From Pontiella agarivorans (GTDB lineage Bacteria; Verrucomicrobiota; Kiritimatiellia; Kiritimatiellales; Pontiellaceae): 64,000 nucleotides of DNA. Of the stretch, positions 54,701 to 63,333 are shown one piece after another. The notes under the pieces were generated by a model. It was not told where the DNA came from. It saw only the letters and a program-made list of their open reading frames with translations, and did not search any database. The position numbers and the translations under genes were made by a program. The DNA lies in the NCBI RefSeq assembly GCF_034531395.1, contig NZ_JARVCO010000006.1, forward strand, positions 62,001 to 126,000. The letters are read 5' to 3'. Within the stretch, counting starts at the first letter, position 1. Each line of letters begins with the position of its first letter.

Positions 54701-56497
54701 ATGAATAAAAAAGATCTGATACCTGTCATTGTACTGGCCCTGCTCATCCCGCTGTGGATGCTCATCGACCGCACCTTCATTGCCCCGAAATTCCCGGCCC
54801 CGCAACCCGTTCCTGCGGAACAGCCGGCGGAACCGCTCACCACCGGAACGCCCGCAGAACTCACCGCCGCCGCACCGGCCGAGCAGCCGGAAGCAGTAAA
54901 ACCTGCGGAAACCAACACCACCGTGCCGGTTGAGGAAACCCTCGAAACCCTGGAAAACGAACAGCTGAAACTCGAGCTCAGCTCCATCGGCGGCGGAATC
55001 AAACAGGTAACGCTCGTCAACTACCCGGAAGAAAATAAAGAAAACAGTGCCCCCGTCACACTCGACTTTTCCGATCGTGCCGCCCTGGCCTACACCGGTC
55101 TAAGCGGTATGGGAGCCGATGATTCTCTCAATATCACCAAATCCGACGACGGAAAGTCCGTGATCTTTTCCAAGGTCTGGAACACCGGCTCCGAATTCCG
55201 CCGAACCATTACCATTGGCGATAACTATCTGCTGACCGTGCAGGATCAGTTCATCAATAAAACATCCAATCCCTGGAATATTCCCGCCCTGCGCCTGCTC
55301 ACCGGAAACATGAAAAATCCGGACGATACAAAATCGATGAAGGGCCTCAGTATCATCGGGGCCGATTCCTTCTCTCAGAACGAAGGCGTCCGCTATTACG
55401 GAAAAGTCAAAGGCTTCAGCGGAACCACCGTCCAGAAAATCTTTAAAAAAGCCGACAAACCGGAATTTATTGATGTGGTTCCTGAGGGGATGGTGCACGA
55501 AAAGGTCGACTGGGTTTCCGCAAAAAATAAATTTTTCGTCCAGATCATCAGCCCGGACGAGCCGGTGGCCACGATGTCAATCCTGGCCCGTCGGGACACC
55601 ACTCAGAAAGGTGTCGTCCCCGACAGCATTGCCACCTCTCTCGATTTCCAGCCCGTTGCACTCGGTGCCGGCGATACGCTGAATCTGAATTACACCTGTT
55701 ACATCGGCCCGAAAAACTTTTCGATCCTCAAAAAGGCCGGCCATAAATTTGAGAAAGTCATGGAATTCCAGACCACCGGCTTCTGGGGCTTCATGAACTG
55801 GATCATGGAACCGGCTCGCCAGTTCCTGCTCGCAGCACTGAACCTCTTTTATGCCGTGGTACGAAATTACGGACTGGCCATCATCCTGTTGACCCTGCTG
55901 ATGCGTATTCTCTTCTGGCCGCTCACCCACAGAAGCACTCAGAAAATGCGCGAAAATTCGGAAAAGATGCAGGTCGTCCAACCGAAGATTAAGGCCATTC
56001 AGGAAAAATACAAAGGCCAGGCCCAGCGCATTCAGCAGGAAACCATGAAGGTGTATCAGGAGCACGGCTTCAACCCCATGGCCATGATGGGCGGCTGCCT
56101 GCCGATGCTTCTGCAGATGCCGGTCTTCTTCGCCCTTTACACAGTGCTGCGCAATGCCATTGAACTCCGCTTCGCCGGCTTCCTCTGGATCGCCGACCTC
56201 AGCCAACCGGAAAACCTGTTTGCCGGCAGCATTCCGATTATCGGCTCCCTGAATATTCTTCCGGTCCTGATGTCGGTCTCCATGATCTTCCAGCAGAAAC
56301 TTTCCACCCCCAATGCAGCAGCGACTCCGGAACAGCAGCAACAGCAGAAAATGATGATGTACATGATGCCGATCATGATGCTGTTCCTCTTCTACGGCAT
56401 GCCTTCCGGCCTCACGCTCTACTGGACCACAAGCAACGTGCTGATGATTGCCCAGACCTCCGCATACAATTACCGGAAGAAACACAAAGAAGCATAG
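54701..56497 (+). CDS. yidC: Membrane protein insertase YidC
   Basis: This 598-residue inner-membrane protein inserts membrane proteins alone or with SecYEG. It has an N-terminal anchor (LIPVIVLALLIPLWMLI), then a Pro/Glu/Ala-rich linker, the periplasmic P1 domain (TLENEQLKLELSSIGGGIKQVTL onward), and the conserved five-helix core. That core includes NYGLAIILLTLLMRILFWPLTHRSTQKMRENSEKMQ (with the hydrophilic-groove Arg), GCLPMLLQMPVFFALYTVLRNAIELR and a final MYMMPIMMLFLFYGMPSGLTLYWTTSN. It is the Gram-negative long form. AGAGAGAAA precedes the ATG. Last gene of its cluster. Confidence 0.97.
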   Translation: MNKKDLIPVIVLALLIPLWMLIDRTFIAPKFPAPQPVPAEQPAEPLTTGTPAELTAAAPAEQPEAVKPAETNTTVPVEETLETLENEQLKLELSSIGGGIKQVTLVNYPEENKENSAPVTLDFSDRAALAYTGLSGMGADDSLNITKSDDGKSVIFSKVWNTGSEFRRTITIGDNYLLTVQDQFINKTSNPWNIPALRLLTGNMKNPDDTKSMKGLSIIGADSFSQNEGVRYYGKVKGFSGTTVQKIFKKADKPEFIDVVPEGMVHEKVDWVSAKNKFFVQIISPDEPVATMSILARRDTTQKGVVPDSIATSLDFQPVALGAGDTLNLNYTCYIGPKNFSILKKAGHKFEKVMEFQTTGFWGFMNWIMEPARQFLLAALNLFYAVVRNYGLAIILLTLLMRILFWPLTHRSTQKMRENSEKMQVVQPKIKAIQEKYKGQAQRIQQETMKVYQEHGFNPMAMMGGCLPMLLQMPVFFALYTVLRNAIELRFAGFLWIADLSQPENLFAGSIPIIGSLNILPVLMSVSMIFQQKLSTPNAAATPEQQQQQKMMMYMMPIMMLFLFYGMPSGLTLYWTTSNVLMIAQTSAYNYRKKHKEA

Positions 56498-56536
56498 CCT
56501 CATACCATGGGCTAAAACATCCGGGTATATTTTCAG

Positions 56537-56638
56537 CTAGAGGACTCAGAGAACACAGAGTCGTTCCTCTGAGTCCTTCGTGGTGAAACTTCGGCGGATG
56601 CACTCCGGAGGCTTATACCGAGAAGCAATCAAACAGGG
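56537..56638 (-). repeat. ~105-bp dispersed element, copy 1 (inverted relative to 59216-59327)
   Basis: Read on the minus strand this stretch matches the plus strand of 59216-59327 over its whole length with a few changes and a short gap. Shared parts are CCTGTTTGATTRCTTCTCGG, TATAAGCCTC, TTCACCACGAAGGAC and GAGTCCTCTAG. It contains the internal fold GAGGACTCAGAG/CCTCTGAGTCC. It fills the space after yidC, just before the rpoN terminator. Confidence 0.8.
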
Positions 56639-56672
56639 TAGCAGTCATCGCTTAATCATTACCGGAAACAAT

Positions 56673-56706
56673 AAGGCGGAAAGGATTGAAATCCTTTCCG
56701 CCTTTT
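56673..56706. terminator. Strong terminator between yidC and rpoN (bidirectional)
   Basis: AAGGCGGAAAGGAT (56673-56686) and ATCCTTTCCGCCTT (56691-56704) form a perfect 14-bp stem with a TGAA loop, with T residues following on the plus strand. It ends the convergent transcripts of the yidC cluster and rpoN. Confidence 0.9.
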
Positions 56707-56768
56707 CTCTGTGCACCGAACGCCGACTGACAAACACCGTTCATCTGCCGGTACTCCTCGCGTCGCAA

Positions 56769-58187
56769 TTAATGCACTTTGCGCAGGTGCGAAGGCAGGA
56801 TACGGAGCTGATCACGGTATTTCGCCACCGTACGGCGGGCAATTTTAATCCCCTGCTCTTCCAGCAGTTTCACCAGCTTGGCATCGGAATAAGGCTTTTT
56901 CTTATCCTCATCGCGGACAATATCGGCCAGCGCAGCCTTCACACTTTCATTGGAAATGGATTCTCCGCTGGCAGTCATTACACCGGGCTTGAAGAAATAC
57001 TTCATACTCAGGAGCCCCCGCGGGGTCTGCATATATTTACCTGCCGTCGCACGGCTGATGGTCGTTTCATGCACCTCCAGCAGTTCCGCCACCGTTTTCA
57101 TATTCAACGGCTTCAGGCGCGAAACGCCGTGGTCAAAATAGTCGCGCTGAATACGGACAATTTCCACCGCAATGCGATAGATCGTGTCCATACGCTGATC
57201 AATGCTCTGAATAAACTGTTTAGATTTTGCAATTTTTTCACGAATATACGTTTTCACCTCTTTCGAGGTATTCGGATCCTTCAGCATTGAAAGGTATTTC
57301 TGGCTGATAAAAAGGTTGGGATACGGCTTTTTGTTCTGCGTAATGACATATTCACCGTCTTTCTTTTCGACGATGATTTCCGGCGTCACATATTCAATCC
57401 GCTCTTCGGAAAAGTTGCGCCCCGGTTTCGGGTCCAGCTTGCCGATCAGCACCGCCAGTTCTTTCACCCGGTCAACGGTCAGGCCCATAGCACGGGCGAT
57501 ATCCTCATATTTATGACGCCCCACCAGATCCAGATGATGCTCAACCACCTGAAACTCCTGAGTCTTCTCCCGCCCCTGCCGCTTCAGCTGCAGCATCAGA
57601 CACTCACGCAGATCACGCGCCCCGACCCCCGCCGGTTCAAAATCATGAATCGTATCGAGAATTTTAGTCAGCGTTTCTTCCGGGAAATTCGGCAGCGCCA
57701 GCAGATCTTCAACATCCAGCTGCAGATAGCCGTCATCATCAATATTGCCGATCACGATCTCTGCAATCTTCCGCTCGTATTCATTCAGACTCGAAAGCGA
57801 AAGCTGATCCAGCAGGGTGTCATGCAACGAAGAGGATTCAGACAGCGAATCCATCATATATTGATATTTTTCCTCGGCATCGGTTCCGCCCGAAACCGGC
57901 CCCCGGTCCTGATAATTATCAAATTCCTCACCCAATGCCGCCAGCTTTTCGAATTCATTATCAAACTGTTCGCTGTCGACATCCTTCGTCCCCTGCTCGA
58001 TCTCAATCTGGGCATCTGCCTGTTCCGCAGTCGCCTCCAGGGTCGGGTTTTCAGAAAGCTCCTGTTTGATCATCTGCTGAAGATCCATGAGCGGCATTTG
58101 CAGGATTTCCAATGACTGGAAAAGATGCGGAGCAAGTACCTGCTGCATCTTCATTTCCTGACTTAAAACTAATCCGGGATGTGCCAT
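56769..58187 (-). CDS. rpoN: RNA polymerase sigma-54 factor
   Basis: This 472-residue sigma factor directs RNA polymerase to -24/-12 promoters that need an AAA+ activator. Region I is M-A-H-P-G-L-V-L-S-Q-E-M-K-M-Q-Q with LAPHLFQSLEILQMP. A central acidic region follows, then the core-binding domain (PAGVGARDLRECLMLQLKRQ). The helix-turn-helix is MKTVAELLEVHETTISRATAGKYMQTPRGLLSMKYFF, and the end carries the RpoN box ARRTVAKYRDQLRILPS. The ATG at 58187 is supported by family start; the frame further upstream is not. The palindrome at 58107-58121 encodes FQSLE inside region I. No activator gene is nearby. Confidence 0.97.
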   Translation of the reverse strand: MAHPGLVLSQEMKMQQVLAPHLFQSLEILQMPLMDLQQMIKQELSENPTLEATAEQADAQIEIEQGTKDVDSEQFDNEFEKLAALGEEFDNYQDRGPVSGGTDAEEKYQYMMDSLSESSSLHDTLLDQLSLSSLNEYERKIAEIVIGNIDDDGYLQLDVEDLLALPNFPEETLTKILDTIHDFEPAGVGARDLRECLMLQLKRQGREKTQEFQVVEHHLDLVGRHKYEDIARAMGLTVDRVKELAVLIGKLDPKPGRNFSEERIEYVTPEIIVEKKDGEYVITQNKKPYPNLFISQKYLSMLKDPNTSKEVKTYIREKIAKSKQFIQSIDQRMDTIYRIAVEIVRIQRDYFDHGVSRLKPLNMKTVAELLEVHETTISRATAGKYMQTPRGLLSMKYFFKPGVMTASGESISNESVKAALADIVRDEDKKKPYSDAKLVKLLEEQGIKIARRTVAKYRDQLRILPSHLRKVH

Positions 58188-58401
58188 GTATTGAAATGTA
58201 CCGGTTAACACGCATATCTCAAGCCATGTTAGAGGGAAATTACAGACCGTAACAACAGACTGAACGCTGCAAACGGACAACTGCAGGTTGCAGAGCAATC
58301 AGCTCTAACCATAAATCCTTCCTGCGCGATTAATCGCCGAATCATTTTGTCTCGCGCGCCGTCTTCGCTATCATGCGGCGAACAGTTGGAGTAATCACCT
58401 C

Positions 58402-59211
58402 ATGAGTTTGGAAGTCTGCGTTCTCGCCAGCGGAAGTTCTGGCAATTGTATTTATATCGCCTCGGAAAAAACCCGCGTACTCATCGATGCCGGCCTCAGT
58501 GCAAAACAGGTCGCCCTGCGTCTCGATCAAATCGGGGTCGTTCCGGAAAGCATTAACGGCATCTGTATCTCCCACGAACACGGAGACCATATCGGCGGAA
58601 TCCGGGTACTGCAAAAACGCCACGGCATTCCAATCTATGCCAATGCCGGGACACTGAACGGCATCCGGCGCCAACCCAAATCCGATGAAATTGCTGTAAA
58701 AATTTTTCAAACCGGCGCCCCCTTCTGCATCGGCGACATCACCGTCGAACCCTTCTCGGTTCCGCACGATGCCTATGAACCGGTCGGTTTCCGCCTCACC
58801 GCGCATGGCGTGTCCGTAGGGTCCGTAACCGACCTCGGCATGCCGACGGCGCTGGTCCGGGACAAACTGCGCGGATGCAGAGCCATCATCGTCGAAGCCA
58901 ACCACGATGAAGATCTCCTTCACGAAGCACCGCGTCCCTGGCCGCTGAAGCAGCGTATCCGCAGCCGGCAGGGCCATCTGTCAAACATCGATGCCGCACG
59001 GCTGATCGCGGAAAGCGCCACCGATGAGCTGGAACAGGTCTTTCTGGCCCACCTCAGTTCCGACTGCAATACCCCCGAAACCGCCCTGCGCACCGTGGCC
59101 TCACAATTGCGCCTGGACGGCCTTGGGCACATCAACCTTGAAATTTCCCGCGCCGCCTGCATTTCCAGCCTCTGGAAAACCCGCCTCAGCCCCCAGCTCA
59201 CCGCTGAATAA
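58402..59211 (+). CDS. MBL-fold metallo-hydrolase (YycJ/WalJ-like)
   Basis: This 269-residue protein starts with C-V-L-A-S-G-S-S-G-N-C-I-Y-I, the marker of the YycJ/WalJ branch of metallo-beta-lactamase-fold enzymes. The metal motif H-E-H-G-D-H lies near residue 58, with later ligand regions SVPHDAYEPVGF, VGSVTDLGMPTALV, IIVEANHDEDLL and VFLAHLSSDCNTPETAL. WalJ in Gram-positives is linked to DNA repair and cell-wall regulation; members in other phyla are likely nucleases of unknown target. The end holds the dispersed palindrome (59163-59177). The divergent gene is rpoN, with ~210 bp between; the repeat element begins 5 bp after its stop. Confidence 0.92.
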   Translation: MSLEVCVLASGSSGNCIYIASEKTRVLIDAGLSAKQVALRLDQIGVVPESINGICISHEHGDHIGGIRVLQKRHGIPIYANAGTLNGIRRQPKSDEIAVKIFQTGAPFCIGDITVEPFSVPHDAYEPVGFRLTAHGVSVGSVTDLGMPTALVRDKLRGCRAIIVEANHDEDLLHEAPRPWPLKQRIRSRQGHLSNIDAARLIAESATDELEQVFLAHLSSDCNTPETALRTVASQLRLDGLGHINLEISRAACISSLWKTRLSPQLTAE

Positions 59212-59215
59212 TACC

Positions 59216-59327
59216 CCTGTTTGATTACTTCTCGGTATAAGCCTCGTAGTGCAGAACCTCCGAAGGTTCACCACGAAGGACACAGAGAAACACGGAGGAA
59301 AGACTCTTTGTTCTCCGAGTCCTCTAG
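59216..59327 (+). repeat. ~105-bp dispersed element, copy 2
   Basis: This is the inverted partner of 56537-56638. It starts CCTGTTTGATTACTTCTCGG, five bases after the MBL gene stop. It contains ACCACGAAGGACACAGAG and ends GAGTCCTCTAG. The two copies flank rpoN plus the MBL gene and could recombine to invert the 2.6-kb segment. Confidence 0.8.
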
Positions 59328-59403
59328 CGGAGAGGGTGACCTGGACGTTTTAGCAAGCGGTATAACCTGTCCGTCTGATCGTTTATCCGGACGCATCAGA
59401 TGC

Positions 59404-59645
59404 ATAGCCGCGATCACAGACAGACCGGGCCCAAAGACTGTAGCCGAGATCCGCGAAAAGACCGAACAAAGCCTGTAGCCGCGATCCGTGATCGCGATCA
59501 GACAGAACCGGGCCTCCACATCAGCGGGGTCACGGCCCCCGCTCTACATAAAAAAGACTGGACCCAAGCCTGTAGCCGCGATCCGTGACCGCGATCAGGT
59601 GAAACCGGGTCCTTTGCGTCAGCAGGGTCTCAGCCCCCGCCCTGC
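59404..59645. repeat. Degenerate tandem repeats with GATC-rich and GC-rich hairpins
   Basis: Two ~75-bp direct copies lie at 59474-59547 and 59571-59645, 97 bp apart, and share TGTAGCCGCGATCCGTGA, CGCGATCAG and CCGGG. Two poorer copies precede them (59404-59440, 59439-59473). Each good copy holds two potential hairpins, CGATC/GATCG and GCGGGG/CCCCGC. No frame in this 516-bp gap is convincing. The block lies downstream of the autotransporter gene and the MBL gene. Confidence 0.75.
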
Positions 59646-59671
59646 AATAACGGTCTAAAACCCGAACCATA

Positions 59672-59706
59672 AAAAAAGAGACCTTTCCGAAGAAAGGCCT
59701 CTTTTG
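59672..59706 (-). terminator. Terminator of the autotransporter gene
   Basis: Read on the minus strand, AAAAGAGGCCTTTC pairs with GAAAGGTCTCTTTT around TTCG, with one mismatch and a T-run after it. It sits about 20 bp past the stop at 59728. Confidence 0.85.
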
Positions 59707-59727
59707 ATTCCGCATAAGCGGTATCGC

Positions 59728-62700
59728 TTAGAAGCGATGCAGGATTTTGCCGCTCACCATCACATTGTGGTAATCCGCACCGAATGCGCCATCGAGATCA
59801 AGACTGAATTCGGTGGTATCATTTTCCCACTCGGAGAAACGGATTCCCGTACCCAGACGAACCAGATCTTCTTCGCGGGCCTGCAGCGCAACCGCAATCG
59901 GATCGCCTGTTCCGCCAACCATCACATAGCTGTCATCATCCATGTCTGCATTGAATTCATGCAGCCAGTGCGCCCGGAACTCCGGCTGGAACTCCAGCTC
60001 GGTATCGAAACTTTCAATCACTCCGATCATCGAAAGCGTGGCCCCGATGGATGTCAAATGCGACCATTCGTCATAGGAATCATAATCTTTATTCGGGAAC
60101 GGCGAGGCAAGGCTCGATTTCTCGGTATACGATTCGCGGCTGTACAGGGAACCCAGATAAGAGGCTTCCGGGGTCAGCAGCCATTTATCCTTCATAAAGG
60201 AAATGCCGTAACCAATCCCAACACCGATACCCAGCGTATGCGCATTGTAGTCCGCTTCATAGCCGATGGAATCCACGCCTTCGGTCGAAACATCGTTAAA
60301 ACCATACGTCACACTTGCATCGATATACAGCGATTCACTGTTATGCGCCCAATAGGCCGAAGCATAGAGGGTGTCAGCATCCCCGTCGTTTCCTCCGCGT
60401 CCATCCAGCATCGTACGGGCATACCCGGCGGCAAGACCGGCAAGCATTTTTTCAAAACGCTTATCCACACCCACCATACCGCCGGCAACCGTTGCCTGAT
60501 AGCCTTCATGGCCGGAAGTGCTTTCCTGATTAACGGCCGAACCATAAGCCCCGCCCCAAACCTGCCAGGTTTCCGGAACCTCGATCGGTTCAAGATCACC
60601 CGGGGTGCCGGCTCTCAGCTCCTTCTTGAATTCAGCATAATCGCTGGACTTTCCAGTGGTGCTGGAGTTATAGGCTTTGCTCACATCCGAAGGTTCTCCT
60701 TCATACTCCATCGCCGGCATATTATCCGATGCCTCACGGGCGGCCTTCCGCGCATCCCAGGAAGGCAGTACATCCTTTGTCCACTGTACCGTGTTGTCGT
60801 ACCAGTCCTGCGGACCGCGCGGTCCGGACGGAGCATACGTGGTTTTGCTGCCGAACTGCTTATACCGCAGATTTCCGCGGGTGCGTCCTTTGATCTGGTC
60901 CGCAAAAATGCCCTGCAGTCCCATCAAGGCACTCGCCATTTCCGGCGTACGGGCAAAGCCCTCGGTCATATCCGCCGCAGCCGCTTCCTGACTGCTCCAG
61001 GCACTGCCCACATATGCCGCCAGCTCCGGATCCGCCGCAACAATCGGAGCAAGCTCCGTCATTGCCCCTGCCATATCCGGATAATCTTCAAAGATTTTAT
61101 CCAGAGCAAGCTGACCGTAAGTGGCTTTCAGCACATAGCTGGAGCCATCGTTATAATTCGTTACGCCATTGATCCCCAACAGCCACTCCGGATTATTCTC
61201 CATCGTGAAATCCGTATATTCCAGCGAATGCGTAATGTTCGACTCCGTGGCCGATGCCAGCAGGATGCCGTCCGACAGATGGTCAGCGGTCATATTCGTA
61301 TCCGCATTCACCACGGTCCAGGCCACCCCGTCTTCAAACATCGCCGACCCGGCATTGATCATCCCGCCTTTGACACCGGCACCATCCGTTTCAATGGAAG
61401 TCGACAGCGCACTGCCGGATTTTACGGTGAGATTGGACGTCACATTCAGCGATCCGAAACCAACATCCAGTTCACCGGAATCAACGGTCAGAGCTTCGGC
61501 ATTAAGTACCGCACCCTCGGTCATCAAACGGTAGGTGTTTCCGGATGCAATCGAAAGATCCGATCCGACCACGTCGAGCACTCCGTTGGAGACAGCGATA
61601 CTGTTGATCATATGATCGGTATTGAAATTTAATGTCGCCTTTCCTCCGAACATCGAAACGTTATTTAAGGCGGAGCCGTTATCGTTGATATTGATCGTAT
61701 TCAGATCCCCTTCGCGAACCAGAATCGAATCCAGACCGGCCCCCGTCAACGTGAACGTATTGTCCGATGCCCCTTCAATTTCAAGGGCATCCACAGTCGA
61801 TCCCGTAACATTCACTACGCTCACGGCATTGGAACCGGAACCCTTCAGCGTTCCCACGCTGGCCCCGTCGATATCCACCACGTTCTGGGCCTGCCCACCG
61901 ACTTCTATGCCTGCAAAGCTTCCGCCGGTAATATTACCGTCATGGATAGAAGAACCGCCGAAGAACACGTTACCAAAGGAACCGCCACTGATATTTTCTG
62001 TCGTGGTATGATCGGTCGTATAAAATTCGTCGTAGGTAGAGATAAATGAAACATCACCGAATGTACCGGTGCTGATGTTTGCCGTACTGTCATAATAATG
62101 GGATTCAAACCAAAGCCCGTTACCACTGAAGGTTCCGCCGGAGATCGTCAGGCTTCCGTCGCGCACATAAACTCCATAGCCCGCTTCGGCTTCTTCGCCG
62201 TTTGATGTTCCGGCCGCTCCACCCTGAAAGGTTCCACCGGAAATATTCACGTCCGCGAAATCGGTGAAAATACCGTGTCCGCCGTCCGCAACCGAATCCC
62301 CTGTGCCTGAATTGGTTGAGACGCCGCCGGCACCGCCAATAAAGGAACCAGCATCAATATCGACCGAAACACCATACTGAACATATTCGTCATTAAAATA
62401 ACGGAACGCATTACCTCCGCGTGCTCCGCTGTATGATTCAGCACCGCCATAGGCTTCCCCGAAATAGTTAACCTCAGAAAGCGGGTCGCTTACCTCGTCA
62501 CTATTAAATGATGCGTACCCGCCGGCCCCGCCGGTAAGTGCACCGCCTGTAAAACTGAAAGCCTGACTCGAACCGGACGAGATAAAGATCGCATCGCCCC
62601 CCATGGCCTGAACGCCCTGATCTTCCGACAAGTTGGTAACATCCCCGCCTTGTCCACCGGTGATAGAAACCCCGTCAGCAATGGGATCCAACGTGTAAGA

Positions 62701-63333
62701 ACCGTAGACGGAAACACCCCGACCGCCACGGGCTGTAATGAACCCTCCGGTCGAATTCGCATTCCCTCCCTGGCCGCCTGTAAGCTCAACATTCTGCAGT
62801 TCAAGCGTACCACCGGATGCCATATTTATAGCATTACCACCACTGGCAAACAATTTATTGGCCGGCTCGCCGATCACCGTTCCTGCAGCACCGCCCGAAA
62901 CGGAACCACCGTCAAGGCTCAGCTTCTGGGCGGCTGAAGCCGGAGAGAAATAAATACCGCTGCCGCCATCGGCCGTTGCATTAACGGTGGCGGAACCGAC
63001 GGTCACCTCTGCCGTGCCCCCCTGCCCGCCTTCGATAACCGCAGCTTCGAGCTCAGATAAAGTTACGTCGGAGATGGAAATCCCCGCCGCTCCCGAAGCA
63101 TCCTGGCTTGAAGATCCGCTTTGGACCCCGCCCGTACCGCCCGTAAACGAACTGTTCGATGATTCAAAACTACTGATACCCGAAACCGCCGCCGCAACCT
63201 CACCCGTACTCCCTGAAAAACTGAGCCCGTTCAAAACAAACGGGTCAACCCCTCCGGGATTGTTGGTGATCTGCGCCTGAACGCTTAAAATCGGTGTTGC
63301 CACGGCAACAAGAAACAGTGCTGTCCTATTCAT
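59728..63333 (-). CDS. Large autotransporter protein with Gly-rich passenger
   Basis: This 1201-residue protein is secreted through the outer membrane by its own C-terminal barrel. A signal peptide (MNRTALFLVAVATPILSVQA) leads to a ~830-residue passenger full of G-G-x-G-G turns (SFTGGTGGVQSG, LTGGQGGN, ITGGQGGD, SFIGGAGGV). These give a beta-helix-like solenoid; the second half (residues ~400-650) has shorter rungs ending N-I-S-G-G-S-F-G-N-V. A ~300-residue beta-barrel follows (WQVWGGAYGSAV..., GGMVGVDKRFEKMLAGLAAGYARTMLD, TEFSLDLDGAFG), ending in ...K-I-L-H-R-F with a C-terminal Phe, as needed for outer-membrane assembly. GAGGGGG lies before the ATG. Sequence-level repeats suggest slippage-driven length change. 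The target is unknown; adhesion is likely. Confidence 0.9.
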   Translation of the reverse strand: MNRTALFLVAVATPILSVQAQITNNPGGVDPFVLNGLSFSGSTGEVAAAVSGISSFESSNSSFTGGTGGVQSGSSSQDASGAAGISISDVTLSELEAAVIEGGQGGTAEVTVGSATVNATADGGSGIYFSPASAAQKLSLDGGSVSGGAAGTVIGEPANKLFASGGNAINMASGGTLELQNVELTGGQGGNANSTGGFITARGGRGVSVYGSYTLDPIADGVSITGGQGGDVTNLSEDQGVQAMGGDAIFISSGSSQAFSFTGGALTGGAGGYASFNSDEVSDPLSEVNYFGEAYGGAESYSGARGGNAFRYFNDEYVQYGVSVDIDAGSFIGGAGGVSTNSGTGDSVADGGHGIFTDFADVNISGGTFQGGAAGTSNGEEAEAGYGVYVRDGSLTISGGTFSGNGLWFESHYYDSTANISTGTFGDVSFISTYDEFYTTDHTTTENISGGSFGNVFFGGSSIHDGNITGGSFAGIEVGGQAQNVVDIDGASVGTLKGSGSNAVSVVNVTGSTVDALEIEGASDNTFTLTGAGLDSILVREGDLNTININDNGSALNNVSMFGGKATLNFNTDHMINSIAVSNGVLDVVGSDLSIASGNTYRLMTEGAVLNAEALTVDSGELDVGFGSLNVTSNLTVKSGSALSTSIETDGAGVKGGMINAGSAMFEDGVAWTVVNADTNMTADHLSDGILLASATESNITHSLEYTDFTMENNPEWLLGINGVTNYNDGSSYVLKATYGQLALDKIFEDYPDMAGAMTELAPIVAADPELAAYVGSAWSSQEAAAADMTEGFARTPEMASALMGLQGIFADQIKGRTRGNLRYKQFGSKTTYAPSGPRGPQDWYDNTVQWTKDVLPSWDARKAAREASDNMPAMEYEGEPSDVSKAYNSSTTGKSSDYAEFKKELRAGTPGDLEPIEVPETWQVWGGAYGSAVNQESTSGHEGYQATVAGGMVGVDKRFEKMLAGLAAGYARTMLDGRGGNDGDADTLYASAYWAHNSESLYIDASVTYGFNDVSTEGVDSIGYEADYNAHTLGIGVGIGYGISFMKDKWLLTPEASYLGSLYSRESYTEKSSLASPFPNKDYDSYDEWSHLTSIGATLSMIGVIESFDTELEFQPEFRAHWLHEFNADMDDDSYVMVGGTGDPIAVALQAREEDLVRLGTGIRFSEWENDTTEFSLDLDGAFGADYHNVMVSGKILHRF

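Noticed and set aside
59404-59645. CRISPR array
   Set aside because: The repeats are ~75 bp, few, degenerate and unevenly spaced, with no cas genes and no distinct spacers of equal length.
59704-61632. A 642-codon plus-strand ORF opposite the autotransporter barrel
   Set aside because: It is the mirror of the barrel-coding sequence, has no ribosome site and no family features.
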